Positions 33,707 through 42,954 of a stretch of DNA of 64,000 nucleotides are shown here, piece after piece. Origin of the DNA: Sphingomonas abietis. GTDB taxonomy: Bacteria; Pseudomonadota; Alphaproteobacteria; Sphingomonadales; Sphingomonadaceae. The stretch spans positions 3,814,501 through 3,878,500 of the forward strand of contig NZ_CP115174.1 of NCBI RefSeq assembly GCF_027625475.1. Direction: 5' to 3'. The position numbers and the translations under genes were made by a program. The notes under the pieces are model-generated. The model saw only the letters and a list, made by a program, of their open reading frames with translations, had not been told where the DNA came from and did no database searches. Position 1 is the first letter of the stretch. Each line of letters starts with the position of its first letter.

Positions 33707-34714
33707 TCAAGCCAGCGCCAGCAGCGAATCGCGCTTCGCCGCCAATGCCTCGAAGCTTTCGTCGGGTGCCCGCGTGGCGATCGTCGCCATCGCGCGCTGG
33801 AGGCGCTCCTGGCTCTCGGCCGCGATCGGCCCGAGCGCGCCTGCCACCGCCGCCATCTCCGCCATGTCGCCCGAACAATGCAGCGCGATGTCCGAACCCG
33901 CCGCGATCGCGCCGGCCGCCCGGTCGCCGAAATCGCCGGACAGCGCGTGCATCCCGAGATCGTCGGACATCAGCAGCCCGTCGAAGCCGATGCGGCCCCG
34001 GATGATGTCCCGCACCACGATCGGCGACAGGCTCGCCGGCCGCTCCGCATCCCATGCGGTATAGATGATGTGGGCGCTCATTCCCATCGGCGCGTCGTTG
34101 AGCTGGCGGAACGGCAGGATGTCCTCGGCCAGTTCCTCGTCGCTGGCCTCGATCACCGGCAGCGCCTTGTGGGAATCGAGATCGGAGCGGCCATGGCCCG
34201 GCATATGCTTGATCACGCCGACCACCCCGCCCTCGCGCAGGCCATCGATGACGAGGCGGCCGAGCGACGCGACCTGCTTCGGGTCCGATCCCAGCGCCCG
34301 ATCGCCGACGATCGCATCCGCATCCGGGCGCCGGACATCGAGCATCGGCAGGCAATCGACGGTGACGCCGACCTCGCGCAGCATCGTCGCGATCGCCTTG
34401 GCGTTGAGCCGTGCCGCCTCCATCGCCGAGACCGGCGCCTTCTCGTACAGCCGCGCGAACGCCTCGCCGGCCGGCAGCCTGGGCCATTCGGGCGTTGTCA
34501 TGCGCTGGACCCGGCCGCCTTCCTGATCGATCAGGATCGGCAGGTCGTCCCGGCCGGACAGCGACCGCAGTTCGTCGGTGAGCGCGCGCATCTGTGCCCG
34601 CGTCTCGCAGTTGCGGCGGAACAGGATGTAGCCGGCGGGCTCCGCCGAGCGGAAGAAGCCCCGCTCGGCATCGGTCAGTGTCGGGCCGGCAAGGCCGAGG
34701 AATGCGGGTATCAT
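33707..34714 (-). CDS. nagZ: beta-N-acetylhexosaminidase
   Basis: A 335-residue GH3 enzyme that cleaves GlcNAc from anhydro-muropeptides during cell-wall recycling in the cytoplasm. Signatures are LIDQEGGRVQRM, KHMPGHGRSDLDSHKALP (the catalytic His loop) and MSDDLGMHALSG (Asp nucleophile). The start at 34714 (MIPAFLGLAGPTLT) fits the family; a longer frame upstream would overlap the SPOR gene. It follows argS and the SPOR gene in the same direction. Confidence 0.95.
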   Translation of the reverse strand: MIPAFLGLAGPTLTDAERGFFRSAEPAGYILFRRNCETRAQMRALTDELRSLSGRDDLPILIDQEGGRVQRMTTPEWPRLPAGEAFARLYEKAPVSAMEAARLNAKAIATMLREVGVTVDCLPMLDVRRPDADAIVGDRALGSDPKQVASLGRLVIDGLREGGVVGVIKHMPGHGRSDLDSHKALPVIEASDEELAEDILPFRQLNDAPMGMSAHIIYTAWDAERPASLSPIVVRDIIRGRIGFDGLLMSDDLGMHALSGDFGDRAAGAIAAGSDIALHCSGDMAEMAAVAGALGPIAAESQERLQRAMATIATRAPDESFEALAAKRDSLLALA

Positions 34715-34733
34715 GGGATCAGGCGGGTAGCCT

Positions 34734-35516
34734 TCACCCCACGACGCTGCAAGCCTCGCCCGCCACCTTGAGCTTCGCGCAGATCGACGACGCCTGCCCG
34801 CCGGCGGACGCGCGCAGGCGGTAATAGGTCTTGCCATTGACCTCCGCCTTCACGACCATGTGGTTCAGCGCGCCGAGATAGGCATAGCGGCCGGAGAGCG
34901 ACTTCCATGCGCCATCGGCCTTGGCCTGGCTGTCGAGCGCGCCGAGCTGGATCGTGCCGCCGGATACCGGAGCCGCCGCCGTTTCGGTCTTCGCAGGGGC
35001 CGGGGCCGGTTTCGCCTCGGGCTTGGCGGCCGGCACCGGCGCCGTCTTCACCGGAACCTGCTTCACCGGAGCCTGGGCGACTTCGGTGGGCTTGGCGGCA
35101 ACCGGAGCCGGTGCAGGGGCGGGAGCAGGCGCCGCCTTGTCCTTGGAGATCGGCGCCTCGGGGATCTTGGAGATGTCGATCCGCGCATTGGGATCGGCAC
35201 CCTCGCTGGCCGCATAAGCGGAATCGCCCTGGCCCTTGACCTCCATGCCGCCCGCTTCCGCCGGCTTGACCTTGTAGGGGCCGGGCTGGGCGGCGATCGT
35301 GGTGGCGCTGCCCGACGCCTCGGCGCCGCTGGCCCGCTGCTTGAGCCAGTAGACGCCGCCGACGACGAGGCCCAGTGCGACCAGCGCGACGATCAGGCCG
35401 GCAAACAGTCGAGCGGCGGAAACGCCTTCCTCGGCGGTTTCGTCCTCAACCGGCTCGAGCCAGGGCAGGCGGTCCTCGTCCGCATTGCCACCCATGCTGC
35501 GCCCCGTATCCGACAT
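34734..35516 (-). CDS. SPOR-domain membrane protein
   Basis: A 260-residue protein with a cytoplasmic N terminus, one membrane helix (about residues 36-57), a long Pro/Ala/Lys-rich periplasmic linker with PAPAPAPAP repeats, and a C-terminal SPOR domain (about 180-260: TIQLGALDSQAKADGAWKSL, YYRLRASAG). SPOR domains bind glycan strands stripped of stem peptides at the division septum, so a division role is likely. It starts 4 bp after the argS stop. Confidence 0.88.
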   Translation of the reverse strand: MSDTGRSMGGNADEDRLPWLEPVEDETAEEGVSAARLFAGLIVALVALGLVVGGVYWLKQRASGAEASGSATTIAAQPGPYKVKPAEAGGMEVKGQGDSAYAASEGADPNARIDISKIPEAPISKDKAAPAPAPAPAPVAAKPTEVAQAPVKQVPVKTAPVPAAKPEAKPAPAPAKTETAAAPVSGGTIQLGALDSQAKADGAWKSLSGRYAYLGALNHMVVKAEVNGKTYYRLRASAGGQASSICAKLKVAGEACSVVG

Positions 35517-35520
35517 CGCC

Positions 35521-37245
35521 TTACATCTCCTCGGCTGCGGCGACCCCCATGATCGACAAGCCATTTCTTAACACTTGCCCCAGTCCTTCGGCGAGGGAAA
35601 GCCTCGCCTGCGTCGTGGCGGGGTCATCCTGCACCAAAAAGCGACGGTCTGGCCGATCATTGCCGCGATTCCACAGCGCGTGGAAGGCGGCCGCACAATC
35701 ATAGAGATAGAAAGCGACGCGATGCGGCTCGCGGGTGGCGGCCGCCTGCTCGACGATGCGCGGGAACTGCGCGGCGAACTTGACCAGCCCCAGTTCCTCA
35801 TCGTCCAGCAGGGTCAGATCGGCGCCGGCGTCGTCCAGGCCCAATTCCTTCGCCTTGCGCTGCACCGAGCGGATACGGGTATGGGCATATTGGACGTAGA
35901 AGACCGGATTGTCCTTCGACGCTTCCACTACCTTGGCGAAATCGAAATCCATCTGCGCGTCCGACTTGCGGGTCAGCATGGTGAAGCGGACGACGTCGCG
36001 GCCGACCTCCTGCACCACGTCGGCCAGCGTCACGAACTGGCCCGAGCGCTTGGACATCTTCACCGGCTCGCCATTGCGCAGCAGCTTGACCATCTGGACC
36101 AGCTTCACGTCGAAGCGCTTCTCGCCGCCGGTCAGCGCCGCCACCGCCGCCTCGATCCGCTTCACGGTGCCGCCATGATCGGCACCCCAGATGTCGATCA
36201 GCTCCTCGGCCTGCTCCGCCTTCTGGGCATGATAAGCGAGGTCGGTGCCAAAATAGGTGAGCCCGCCCTTGGAGTTGCGAACCGGCCGATCCTGATCGTC
36301 GCCGAACTGGGTGGCGCGGAACAGGGTCATCTCCACCGGCTCCCAATCGTCCGGCAGCTTGCCCTTCGGCGGCTCGAGCACGCCCTGATAGAGCAGCCCC
36401 TTGGCCTCCAGCGCGGCGAAGGCGGCCTCGACCCGGCCGGCATCCTGCACCGCCGCCTCGGACGAGAAGATGTCATGATGGATGCCGAGCAGCGCCAGAT
36501 CGGCGCGGATCATGTCCATCATCGCCGCCACGGCCCTGGTGCGGAACAGGTCGAGCCACGCGGCCTCCGGCGCGGCGGCATAGCGCGTACCGAATTCGGC
36601 GGCGAGCGCGGCCCCCACCGGCTTCAGATAGTCGCCGGGATAATAGCCCTCGGGGATTTCGCCGATGTCCTCGCCGAGCGCCTCGCGATAGCGCAGATGC
36701 GCCGAGCGGCCGAGCGTCTGCACCTGCGCGCCGGCATCGTTGACATAATATTCGCGCGTCACCGGATGGCCGACGAAGGCGAGCAGGCTGGCCAGCGCAT
36801 CGCCCACCACCGCGCCCCGGCAATGGCCCATATGCATCGGCCCGGTCGGGTTGGCCGAGACATATTCGACATTGACGCGATGCCCCTCACCCGCGGTCGA
36901 GCGGCCATAATCGCCGCCCTGCCCCAGGATCGTCGCCAGTTCGCCGCGCCACACATCGGGCGCGAGGCGCAGGTTGAGGAAGCCGGGGCCGGCGATCTCG
37001 ACCGCGGTGACGCCCGCCACCTGCTCCAGCTTGGCGGCCAGCGCCGTCGCCAGCGCGCGCGGGTTCGAACCCGCCGGCTTGGCCAGCACCATCGCGGCGT
37101 TGGTCGAGAGATCGCCATGGCTCGGATCGCGCGGCGGCTCGATCGAGACGGCGCGTCGCGACAGGCCGGCCGGGATCACCCCCTCCGTTTCGAGGCTGTC
37201 GAGAATGCGGCCGATCTCTTCGGCGAAGCGGATGTAGAGCGTCAC
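35521..37245 (-). CDS. argS: arginyl-tRNA synthetase
   Basis: A 574-residue class I synthetase that charges tRNA-Arg. The HIGH-type motif is in NPTGPMHMGHCRGA and the KMSKS-type motif in VKMSKRSGQFV; the N-terminal additional domain and C-terminal DALR anticodon-binding domain are present. Heads the leftward group argS-SPOR-nagZ. Full length. Confidence 0.97.
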   Translation of the reverse strand: MTLYIRFAEEIGRILDSLETEGVIPAGLSRRAVSIEPPRDPSHGDLSTNAAMVLAKPAGSNPRALATALAAKLEQVAGVTAVEIAGPGFLNLRLAPDVWRGELATILGQGGDYGRSTAGEGHRVNVEYVSANPTGPMHMGHCRGAVVGDALASLLAFVGHPVTREYYVNDAGAQVQTLGRSAHLRYREALGEDIGEIPEGYYPGDYLKPVGAALAAEFGTRYAAAPEAAWLDLFRTRAVAAMMDMIRADLALLGIHHDIFSSEAAVQDAGRVEAAFAALEAKGLLYQGVLEPPKGKLPDDWEPVEMTLFRATQFGDDQDRPVRNSKGGLTYFGTDLAYHAQKAEQAEELIDIWGADHGGTVKRIEAAVAALTGGEKRFDVKLVQMVKLLRNGEPVKMSKRSGQFVTLADVVQEVGRDVVRFTMLTRKSDAQMDFDFAKVVEASKDNPVFYVQYAHTRIRSVQRKAKELGLDDAGADLTLLDDEELGLVKFAAQFPRIVEQAAATREPHRVAFYLYDCAAAFHALWNRGNDRPDRRFLVQDDPATTQARLSLAEGLGQVLRNGLSIMGVAAAEEM

Positions 37246-37338
37246 GGTCTTCTTCTGCTGCTGGTGAAGCCCGCGCCCTTAGCGCGCGCTGGCGGCGCGG
37301 GCAAATGCGGGACGTCGGGCGGCGGCGGAGAGGACGGC

Positions 37339-37412
37339 TGGAGCGGGTAGAGGGAATCGAACCCTCGTCACAAGCTTGGAAGGCTAGTGCTCTACCATTG
37401 AGCTATACCCGC
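37339..37412 (-). tRNA. tRNA-Gly(UCC)
   Basis: Acceptor GCGGGTA pairs with TACCCGC, the D-loop has AGCTCAATGGTAGAGC, and the T-loop has GGTTCGATTCC. The anticodon loop CTTCCAA gives anticodon UCC, reading GGA/GGG glycine codons. The CCA end is encoded. Confidence 0.95.
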
Positions 37413-37665
37413 GCGGCCGCTCCCATGCCTCGGACGTGCCCGCGGGTCAATCTCACAACCACATTCTGGCGCCCGCGTCGGCATCGTCATGCGCCGCGAC
37501 GGGCCCGGCAGCCCCGTCGATATGGTTGATTCGGCGGCAACCTTTTTCGTCAACCATGCGCCATATGGCGCCCATTCCCGCGTTGATTGGCCAAAAACCG
37601 CCAAAATCGATCGCCGCGTTTGCGATTTGATAAGGTGATCATGTCAGGTTGACGCTCAAGAAACC

Positions 37666-39981
37666 ATGAGGCTGTTCTCGCCTGGAGGCCGATTGTCGGG
37701 CCACCGCCTGAATCTGAAGATTCTGGCCGCGGCGATCTGTATCTCGCTCGCATGCGGGATGGTCAACCTGCTGGGGCCGCTTGAATTTCTGGCTAGCATC
37801 ACGCGTGCCAAGCTGCGCAGCCATCCGCCGAGCGGGCAGGTGGTCGTCGTGGCCATCGATGAGCAAAGCATCAACACGCTGGGGCCGACACCCTGGCCTC
37901 GCGGGCGCTACGCGGACCTGATTCGTCGCCTGCACAATGCCGGCGCGCGTAGAATTGGCATCGATGCGCTCCCTTGGGGCAGCGACAGCCCAATTGACGA
38001 CGCCGCATTCGAGAAAGCGCTCACCGATGCGAAGGGTACGGTCATCCTGCCCGTGCGCGTTACCACCGACAATATGACGGGGCGCAACGGCGTCGAATTG
38101 CCCCCCAATCGGCTCATCCATCTCGCGCAGATCGCGAGCACCAATCTCGTGGTGAATTGGGACGGCATGGTCTATGATTCGCCCTATACGGTGGACATGG
38201 GCGGCGGCAACGTCCCATCGATGGCGAGCGCGCTTGCAACTCGTCGCGGTGATGCCGGCTCCAGCTTTCCCATTGACTATGGCATAGACCTGCGCGCGTT
38301 TCCCACGATCAGCGCAGCGGATATTCTCAACGATCGATGGGACGCGACACGCCTCTCGGGCAAAGACGTATTGATCGGCGAAACCGTCAATACCCTGCGC
38401 TACGGCGCACCGGAATTCGGCCAGTTGCCGATGGTCTATCTTCATGCGGAGGCGACCGAAAGCCTGCGCGAAGGCAATCCGATCGCGGCAGGCTGGCTCA
38501 TTCCCGCGCTAATCGCCACGGGCTTCGCGGCTCTTTACCTCTTCGGCCGCCGGCGTCTATTGGCGCGGTTCGTGATCACGGCAGGTTTCGCGCTGTTCGT
38601 CTTCGGACCGCTGGCCGCCGACCGGTTGCATGTCTATCTCGAGATCATGCCGTCGTTGGCGTTGCTCACGGCCGCCTCGGTGAGCCGGATCTGGTTCAAT
38701 CTCCGCCAGACGCTCCGCAACAAGGGCCTCGTCAACGCCGTATCCGGCCAAGCCAATCTCAACGCCTTACGCGAAGTCGGGCCACGCTTGACGCCAACTG
38801 TCATCGTCGCCCGCATACTCAACTATGCCGAAGTCACGATTTCGCTGCCGGGCGATTATGAAAAGGACCTCGTCGAACAGATCGTCAATCGTCTGTCGGT
38901 CGGCGCGCATAGAAATACCATCTATCAGGCGGACGACGGGCTTTTCATCTGGCTCGCCGATACTGCGAACGAGGAATTCATCGGCGAACAGCTCATGGCG
39001 CTCCATGCCCTGTTCCGCAGCCCCGTCGTCGTCGCCGGGCGATTGATCGATCTGGCCGTCACCTTCGGCCTCGATACCGACATCACCCGCTCGCTCGTCC
39101 AGCGCGTATCCAGCGCCGTCGTCGCAGCGGATCGGGCCGCCAGCGAAGGGCGTCGCTGGATGACCTATGACCCCGCCGAACTCGAAAATGCCGAATGGAA
39201 GATGTCGCTGCTTGCCCGGCTCGATCAGGCGGTGGAGCATGGCGAGATCTGGGTCGCCTACCAGCCCAAGGTCGAGATGGCGACGGGCCGGATCATCGGC
39301 GCCGAGGCACTGGCCCGTTGGAGTCATCCGGAAAAAGGCGAAGTGCCGCCCAGCCAGTTCATTCCGGCGGCCGAACGCAGCGGCCGCATCGAGAATCTGA
39401 CGGCCCATATCCTCGATAGCGCGGTCGCCGCCACCGCTTCCATCCATCGTGCCGGCCACACGGATTTCAGCATCGCCGTCAATCTGTCGGCGCGACTGCT
39501 CGACTCGCCGAGCCTGCTGACGATGGTCGCCGATACGCTGGCACGCCATGCCATGGAGCCCCGGCATCTGATCCTGGAAATCACCGAAACCACCGCGATG
39601 ACGAGCCAGGACGGCATCGTCCAGGCCCTGGAGAAGCTGAGCGCCAGCGGCGTGCGGCTTTCGATCGACGATTACGGCACCGGCTTCTCGACGCTCGACT
39701 ATCTCAAGCGGATTCCGGCGGACGAAATCAAGATCGACCGCAGCTTCGTGTCGATGCTGGAGAAATCGCAGAGCGACCGAATCATGGTCCACTCGACGAT
39801 CCAGCTGGCCCACTCGCTCGGCCGTCGCGCCGTGGCGGAAGGAGTCGAGAATGCGGTCGTCCTGAACGAATTGCGGCTGATGCAGTGCGACTACGTCCAG
39901 GGCTATTTTACTGGAAAGCCGATGAAATTTTCGGCGCTGATGGAGACGTTGCCCAGCCTGGAGAAACGCGCCATCGCATAA
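37666..39981 (+). CDS. CHASE2-EAL cyclic-di-GMP phosphodiesterase
   Basis: 771 residues. An N-terminal membrane segment precedes a periplasmic CHASE2 sensor (about residues 40-270, VVVVAIDEQSINTLGPTPWPR), then three membrane helices (about 275-345). A degraded GGDEF-like domain (about 350-510) has ADDGLF where GGDEF is expected, so cyclase activity is unlikely. The EAL domain (about 520-760) keeps GAEALARW, NLSARLL, EITETTAM, SIDDYGTGFS, KIDRSF and VAEGVE, including metal and catalytic residues, so c-di-GMP hydrolysis is expected. It stands alone. Confidence 0.9.
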   Translation: MRLFSPGGRLSGHRLNLKILAAAICISLACGMVNLLGPLEFLASITRAKLRSHPPSGQVVVVAIDEQSINTLGPTPWPRGRYADLIRRLHNAGARRIGIDALPWGSDSPIDDAAFEKALTDAKGTVILPVRVTTDNMTGRNGVELPPNRLIHLAQIASTNLVVNWDGMVYDSPYTVDMGGGNVPSMASALATRRGDAGSSFPIDYGIDLRAFPTISAADILNDRWDATRLSGKDVLIGETVNTLRYGAPEFGQLPMVYLHAEATESLREGNPIAAGWLIPALIATGFAALYLFGRRRLLARFVITAGFALFVFGPLAADRLHVYLEIMPSLALLTAASVSRIWFNLRQTLRNKGLVNAVSGQANLNALREVGPRLTPTVIVARILNYAEVTISLPGDYEKDLVEQIVNRLSVGAHRNTIYQADDGLFIWLADTANEEFIGEQLMALHALFRSPVVVAGRLIDLAVTFGLDTDITRSLVQRVSSAVVAADRAASEGRRWMTYDPAELENAEWKMSLLARLDQAVEHGEIWVAYQPKVEMATGRIIGAEALARWSHPEKGEVPPSQFIPAAERSGRIENLTAHILDSAVAATASIHRAGHTDFSIAVNLSARLLDSPSLLTMVADTLARHAMEPRHLILEITETTAMTSQDGIVQALEKLSASGVRLSIDDYGTGFSTLDYLKRIPADEIKIDRSFVSMLEKSQSDRIMVHSTIQLAHSLGRRAVAEGVENAVVLNELRLMQCDYVQGYFTGKPMKFSALMETLPSLEKRAIA

Positions 39982-40068
39982 TGGTTACCGCCTTGTTAAC
40001 CACATCGAGTAATGATAAAACTCGTTCGACCGGTCGGCGTACACCGGTTCTTGTTGGACGGGGATTTT

Positions 40069-40152
40069 ATGACCAAGGCTTCGGTGAACGCGGGCTCTCA
40101 GAGCCGTTTCGATATCTGGCAGTGGTTCTATGGCAAGCCTGTTCTGGCCTAA
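40069..40152 (+). CDS. 27-residue reading frame in a structured short transcript
   Basis: ATG with GGACGGGG upstream; the product starts MTKASVNAGSQSR and ends FDIWQWFYGKPVLA, rich in aromatic residues. Hairpins surround and enter it: two ACCGGT palindromes at 40029-40034 and 40043-40048, GGCTC/GAGCC within the frame, ATTTCGT/ACGAAAT at 40151-40167, and a terminator at 40179. It may be a small protein, a leader peptide, or simply part of a small RNA. No homologue is recognised. Its own terminator shows that it is transcribed as a unit. Confidence 0.45.
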   Translation: MTKASVNAGSQSRFDIWQWFYGKPVLA

Positions 40153-40178
40153 TTTCGTAGAACGAAATCCAGATGAAA

Positions 40179-40203
40179 GCCCCGCTTCGGCGGGGCTTTT
40201 TAT
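40179..40203 (+). terminator. intrinsic terminator after the 27-codon frame
   Basis: GCCCCGC, TTCG tetraloop, GCGGGGC, then TTTTTATTT. A textbook stem with a stable tetraloop. Confidence 0.9.
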
Positions 40204-40399
40204 TTGTGCCGAGAGACATACTCCGACCGCATCGTTCACCGGACGATCGGAATGCCAGCCTTCTCTAGTGAAGCGGGCAATTTGACTTGAGATGCGGGAC
40301 CGCGTGCACGGCAACCCGAACGCAGGCTGCAAGCCCGACCTCACAGACACCTGACAGGCAATGTCTCGTCATCGATAGCCGCGAACTATGCTTCGGCTG
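40204..40399. other. intergenic stretch, nothing recognised
   Basis: Between the terminator and the small membrane protein frame I see no gene, repeat or clear promoter. Confidence 0.4.
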
Positions 40400-40642
40400 T
40401 CAGCGGCGCCCCGACTGCCCCACGCCGCGCAACGACACGGCGGTGAGGAACAGCATCCCGGATGCAACGATGGCAAGCAATGGCGAGCCCAATGCTCTTG
40501 CGACCGCCCACCCCACCAGCAGCAGCGTCATCATCGCCGCCAATGCCAGAATGGCCTGGCCGAATACGCCGCTCGATGCCGATCGACCGGATACGCCACC
40601 AGACATTGCGGTGCAGGCTCTATGATGGTCAAACGGAAGCAT
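40400..40642 (-). CDS. small hypothetical membrane protein
   Basis: An 80-residue frame with two predicted membrane helices (AILALAAMMTLLLVGWAVA and LLAIVASGMLFLTAVSL). Start uncertain: ATG at 40642 or 40606, neither with a good ribosome-binding site. No family recognised. It lies downstream of the Agt-like gene on the same strand. Hydrophobic pattern and codon use support it moderately. Confidence 0.45.
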   Translation of the reverse strand: MLPFDHHRACTAMSGGVSGRSASSGVFGQAILALAAMMTLLLVGWAVARALGSPLLAIVASGMLFLTAVSLRGVGQSGRR

Positions 40643-40739
40643 GGCGGATAACCTTTCGTCCCGGCCGCGTATAATGCGACGCCGCACGCCCGATCAGTTG
40701 GATAATATCGGCACAGCTTTTCGATAATATGGAAAGTCT

Positions 40740-41798
40740 TCAGGCGATGACGAGCGGTTTCGTCACTTTGGTCGATGCCAATCCGGCCAGGAACTGATCG
40801 GTGCAACGATCCCACCCGTAGCGGCGCCCTTCCGTCACGCAGGCCGCCCTGCCGGCCTGCCGCGCCCGATCGATCGCCGATTCCAGACTATCGTCCAGCG
40901 CCCCGATCGGCACGGTGCCGCCGAACATGCCGGTGCCGGCCATGCCGATGATATCGATCGGGCCACGCACCGGGAAACCCACGACCGGCACCCCACTCGC
41001 CAACGCCTCGATCATGACGAGGCCGAAGGTATCGGTGAGACTCGGGAAAACGAACAGGTCCGCCGCCGCATAGGCCGCGGCCAGCCGCTCGCCGTGCAGC
41101 GCGCCGGTGAAAATCGCGTCCGGATAACGCTTCTCCAACATCGCCCGCGCGGGGCCATCCCCGACCACGACCTTGGTGCCGACGACCCGGGCGCTGAGGA
41201 ACGCCTCGATATTCTTCTCGACCGCGACCCGGCCGACGGAGAGCAGGATCGGGCCTTTCAGCCCGGCCAGTGCGGGCAGCGGCGCGACATCGGGCGAAAA
41301 GAGATCGAGATCGACCCCCCGCGACCAGCGGTGCGTATGCGGAAGCCCGCGCTCGGCCAATTCGTCGGCCAGCGTCTCGGTCGCCGCGAAAACACGCGCC
41401 GCAGGGCCATGGAAACGGCGCACGATCGGCCAGAACCAGTCCGCCGGCAGCCGGCTGCGCATCGCGACATAATCGGGAAAGCGCGTGTGGAAGGAGGTGG
41501 TGAAGGGAATGCGCCTGTCGATGCACCAACGCCGCGCCGCCCAGCCGAGCGGGCCTTCGGTGGCGATATGGATCGCGTCCGCCCCGCTGGCCGCCAGCCG
41601 CCCCGCCATCGCGCGGCCGCAGCCGAGCGCGAGGCGGATTTCGGGATAGCTGGGGCATGGCACCGTCTTGAACTGATCGGGCGTGATCGTATCGACATCG
41701 TGCCCGCGCGCGCGCAACCGCTCGGTGGTGGTCATCAGGGTGCGGACGACCCCGTTGATCTGCGGCGCCCAGGCATCGCTGACCAGCGCGATCTTCAT
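40740..41798 (-). CDS. GT4-family glycosyltransferase, Agt-like
   Basis: A 352-residue GT-B glycosyltransferase. N-terminal WAPQINGVVRTL, the donor-side ILLSVGRVAVEKNIEAFL, and the EX7E-type PSLTDTFGLVMIEALASGVPVVGFP are characteristic. It overlaps the PlcP-like gene by 4 bp. In other proteobacteria a glycosyltransferase (Agt) beside plcP makes glycolipids from diacylglycerol during phosphate starvation; that pairing is the basis for the call. An alternative is another glycolipid or polysaccharide glycosyltransferase. Confidence 0.75.
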   Translation of the reverse strand: MKIALVSDAWAPQINGVVRTLMTTTERLRARGHDVDTITPDQFKTVPCPSYPEIRLALGCGRAMAGRLAASGADAIHIATEGPLGWAARRWCIDRRIPFTTSFHTRFPDYVAMRSRLPADWFWPIVRRFHGPAARVFAATETLADELAERGLPHTHRWSRGVDLDLFSPDVAPLPALAGLKGPILLSVGRVAVEKNIEAFLSARVVGTKVVVGDGPARAMLEKRYPDAIFTGALHGERLAAAYAAADLFVFPSLTDTFGLVMIEALASGVPVVGFPVRGPIDIIGMAGTGMFGGTVPIGALDDSLESAIDRARQAGRAACVTEGRRYGWDRCTDQFLAGLASTKVTKPLVIA

Positions 41799-42736
41799 GC
41801 CGTCACCGCCTGGAGATCGGGCTTGCCGGCCTTCGCCGCGATCTTCGCCATCTCCTGAAGACGGATACGCTCGGCCCAGTCGAGGATCTCCATGCGCCCG
41901 TCGGCATGTTCGACCAGCGCGGTGCAGCTCTCCACCCAGTCGCCGTCATTATAATAAGTGATGTCGCCGAACTGCTTGATCTCGGCCGAGTGGATGTGGC
42001 CACAGACGACGCCGTCCACGCCCCGATCGGCGGCGGCATGGGCCACCACCTCCTCATATTTGCCGATGAACTGGACGGCGTTCTTGACCCGCTTCTTGAG
42101 ATGCGCCGCAAGCGACCAATAAGGCAGGCCGAACATCCGGCGCACCGCATTGACCAGCGAATTGGATTTCAGCAGCAGGACATAGGCACTGTCGCCGAGG
42201 AAGGCGAGCCAGCGCGCATAGAGCACGATGCTGTCGAACTGGTCGCCATGGAGCACCAGCAGCCGCCGGCCGTCCGCGGTGACGTGGATATCCTCGTTGA
42301 TCAGTTCGATGCCGCCGAAATCGAGGCCGGTATAATCGCGGAACGCCTCGTCGTGATTGCCCGGCACATAGATCACGCGGGTGCCGCGCTTCACGCGCTT
42401 GAGGATGCAGCGCACCACATCATTATGTCGTGCCGGCCAATACCAGCCCTTGCGCAGCTGCCAGCCGTCGACGATGTCGCCCACGAGATACAGTGTCTCG
42501 CAATCGGTGGACTTCAGGAAATCCAGGAGCAGATCGGCATTGCAGCCGGCGGTGCCGAGATGCGTGTCCGAAATCCAGATCGTCCTGAATTTGAGGCGCT
42601 TCCCCTCCTTCTCCGACCGATCATTCTCATGAATCCAATCGGGCAATTTCTTGTCGCGGATGCGCGGCGGCATGCGATCATGACGCGGCTTGGCGTTACG
42701 GCGGGCCTCGACGGGCAATTCAGGAAGGGTCGCCAT
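41795..42736 (-). CDS. metallophosphoesterase, PlcP-like (LpxH superfamily)
   Basis: A 313-residue calcineurin-type phosphoesterase. Metal-binding motifs are in order: WISDTHLGT, VGDIVDGW, VPGNHDEAF, LHGDQFDSI and VCGHIHSAE. It is usually annotated as UDP-2,3-diacylglucosamine diphosphatase, but this subgroup beside an Agt-type glycosyltransferase includes the phospholipase C PlcP, which releases diacylglycerol from phospholipids. The pair could exchange phospholipids for glycolipids. It is divergent from pmtA. Substrate assignment is inferred from context. Confidence 0.75.
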   Translation of the reverse strand: MATLPELPVEARRNAKPRHDRMPPRIRDKKLPDWIHENDRSEKEGKRLKFRTIWISDTHLGTAGCNADLLLDFLKSTDCETLYLVGDIVDGWQLRKGWYWPARHNDVVRCILKRVKRGTRVIYVPGNHDEAFRDYTGLDFGGIELINEDIHVTADGRRLLVLHGDQFDSIVLYARWLAFLGDSAYVLLLKSNSLVNAVRRMFGLPYWSLAAHLKKRVKNAVQFIGKYEEVVAHAAADRGVDGVVCGHIHSAEIKQFGDITYYNDGDWVESCTALVEHADGRMEILDWAERIRLQEMAKIAAKAGKPDLQAVTA

Positions 42737-42828
42737 GCGGTGGCCTCCGATAGACAGGCGACCAGCGGCGGCGCCGGCCGTCCGATCCCCTATGATGATT
42801 TATCAAGTCAGACCCGTGTCTTCTCTTT

Positions 42829-42871
42829 TACGGTTTCTTGACTGTGCCGATGTCTCCAAACTGAAACCGTA
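42829..42871. promoter_or_regulatory. 9-bp inverted repeat in the plcP/pmtA divergent region
   Basis: TACGGTTTC (42829-42837) and its exact complement GAAACCGTA (42863-42871), with a TTGACT that could be a -35 box between them. This may be an operator or hairpin. I found no clean Pho-box pair nearby. Confidence 0.4.
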
Positions 42872-42954
42872 TCTCCGCAAAATCATCGCGGATCGGACGC
42901 TCATCGGTCGCAGATCGCGCGCATAGGCGAGCGTCACGAATGAGGAGATGTGGC

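Noticed and set aside
42737..42954. Pho box in the plcP/pmtA region
   Set aside because: I looked for paired CTGTCAT-like repeats on both strands and found no acceptable match.
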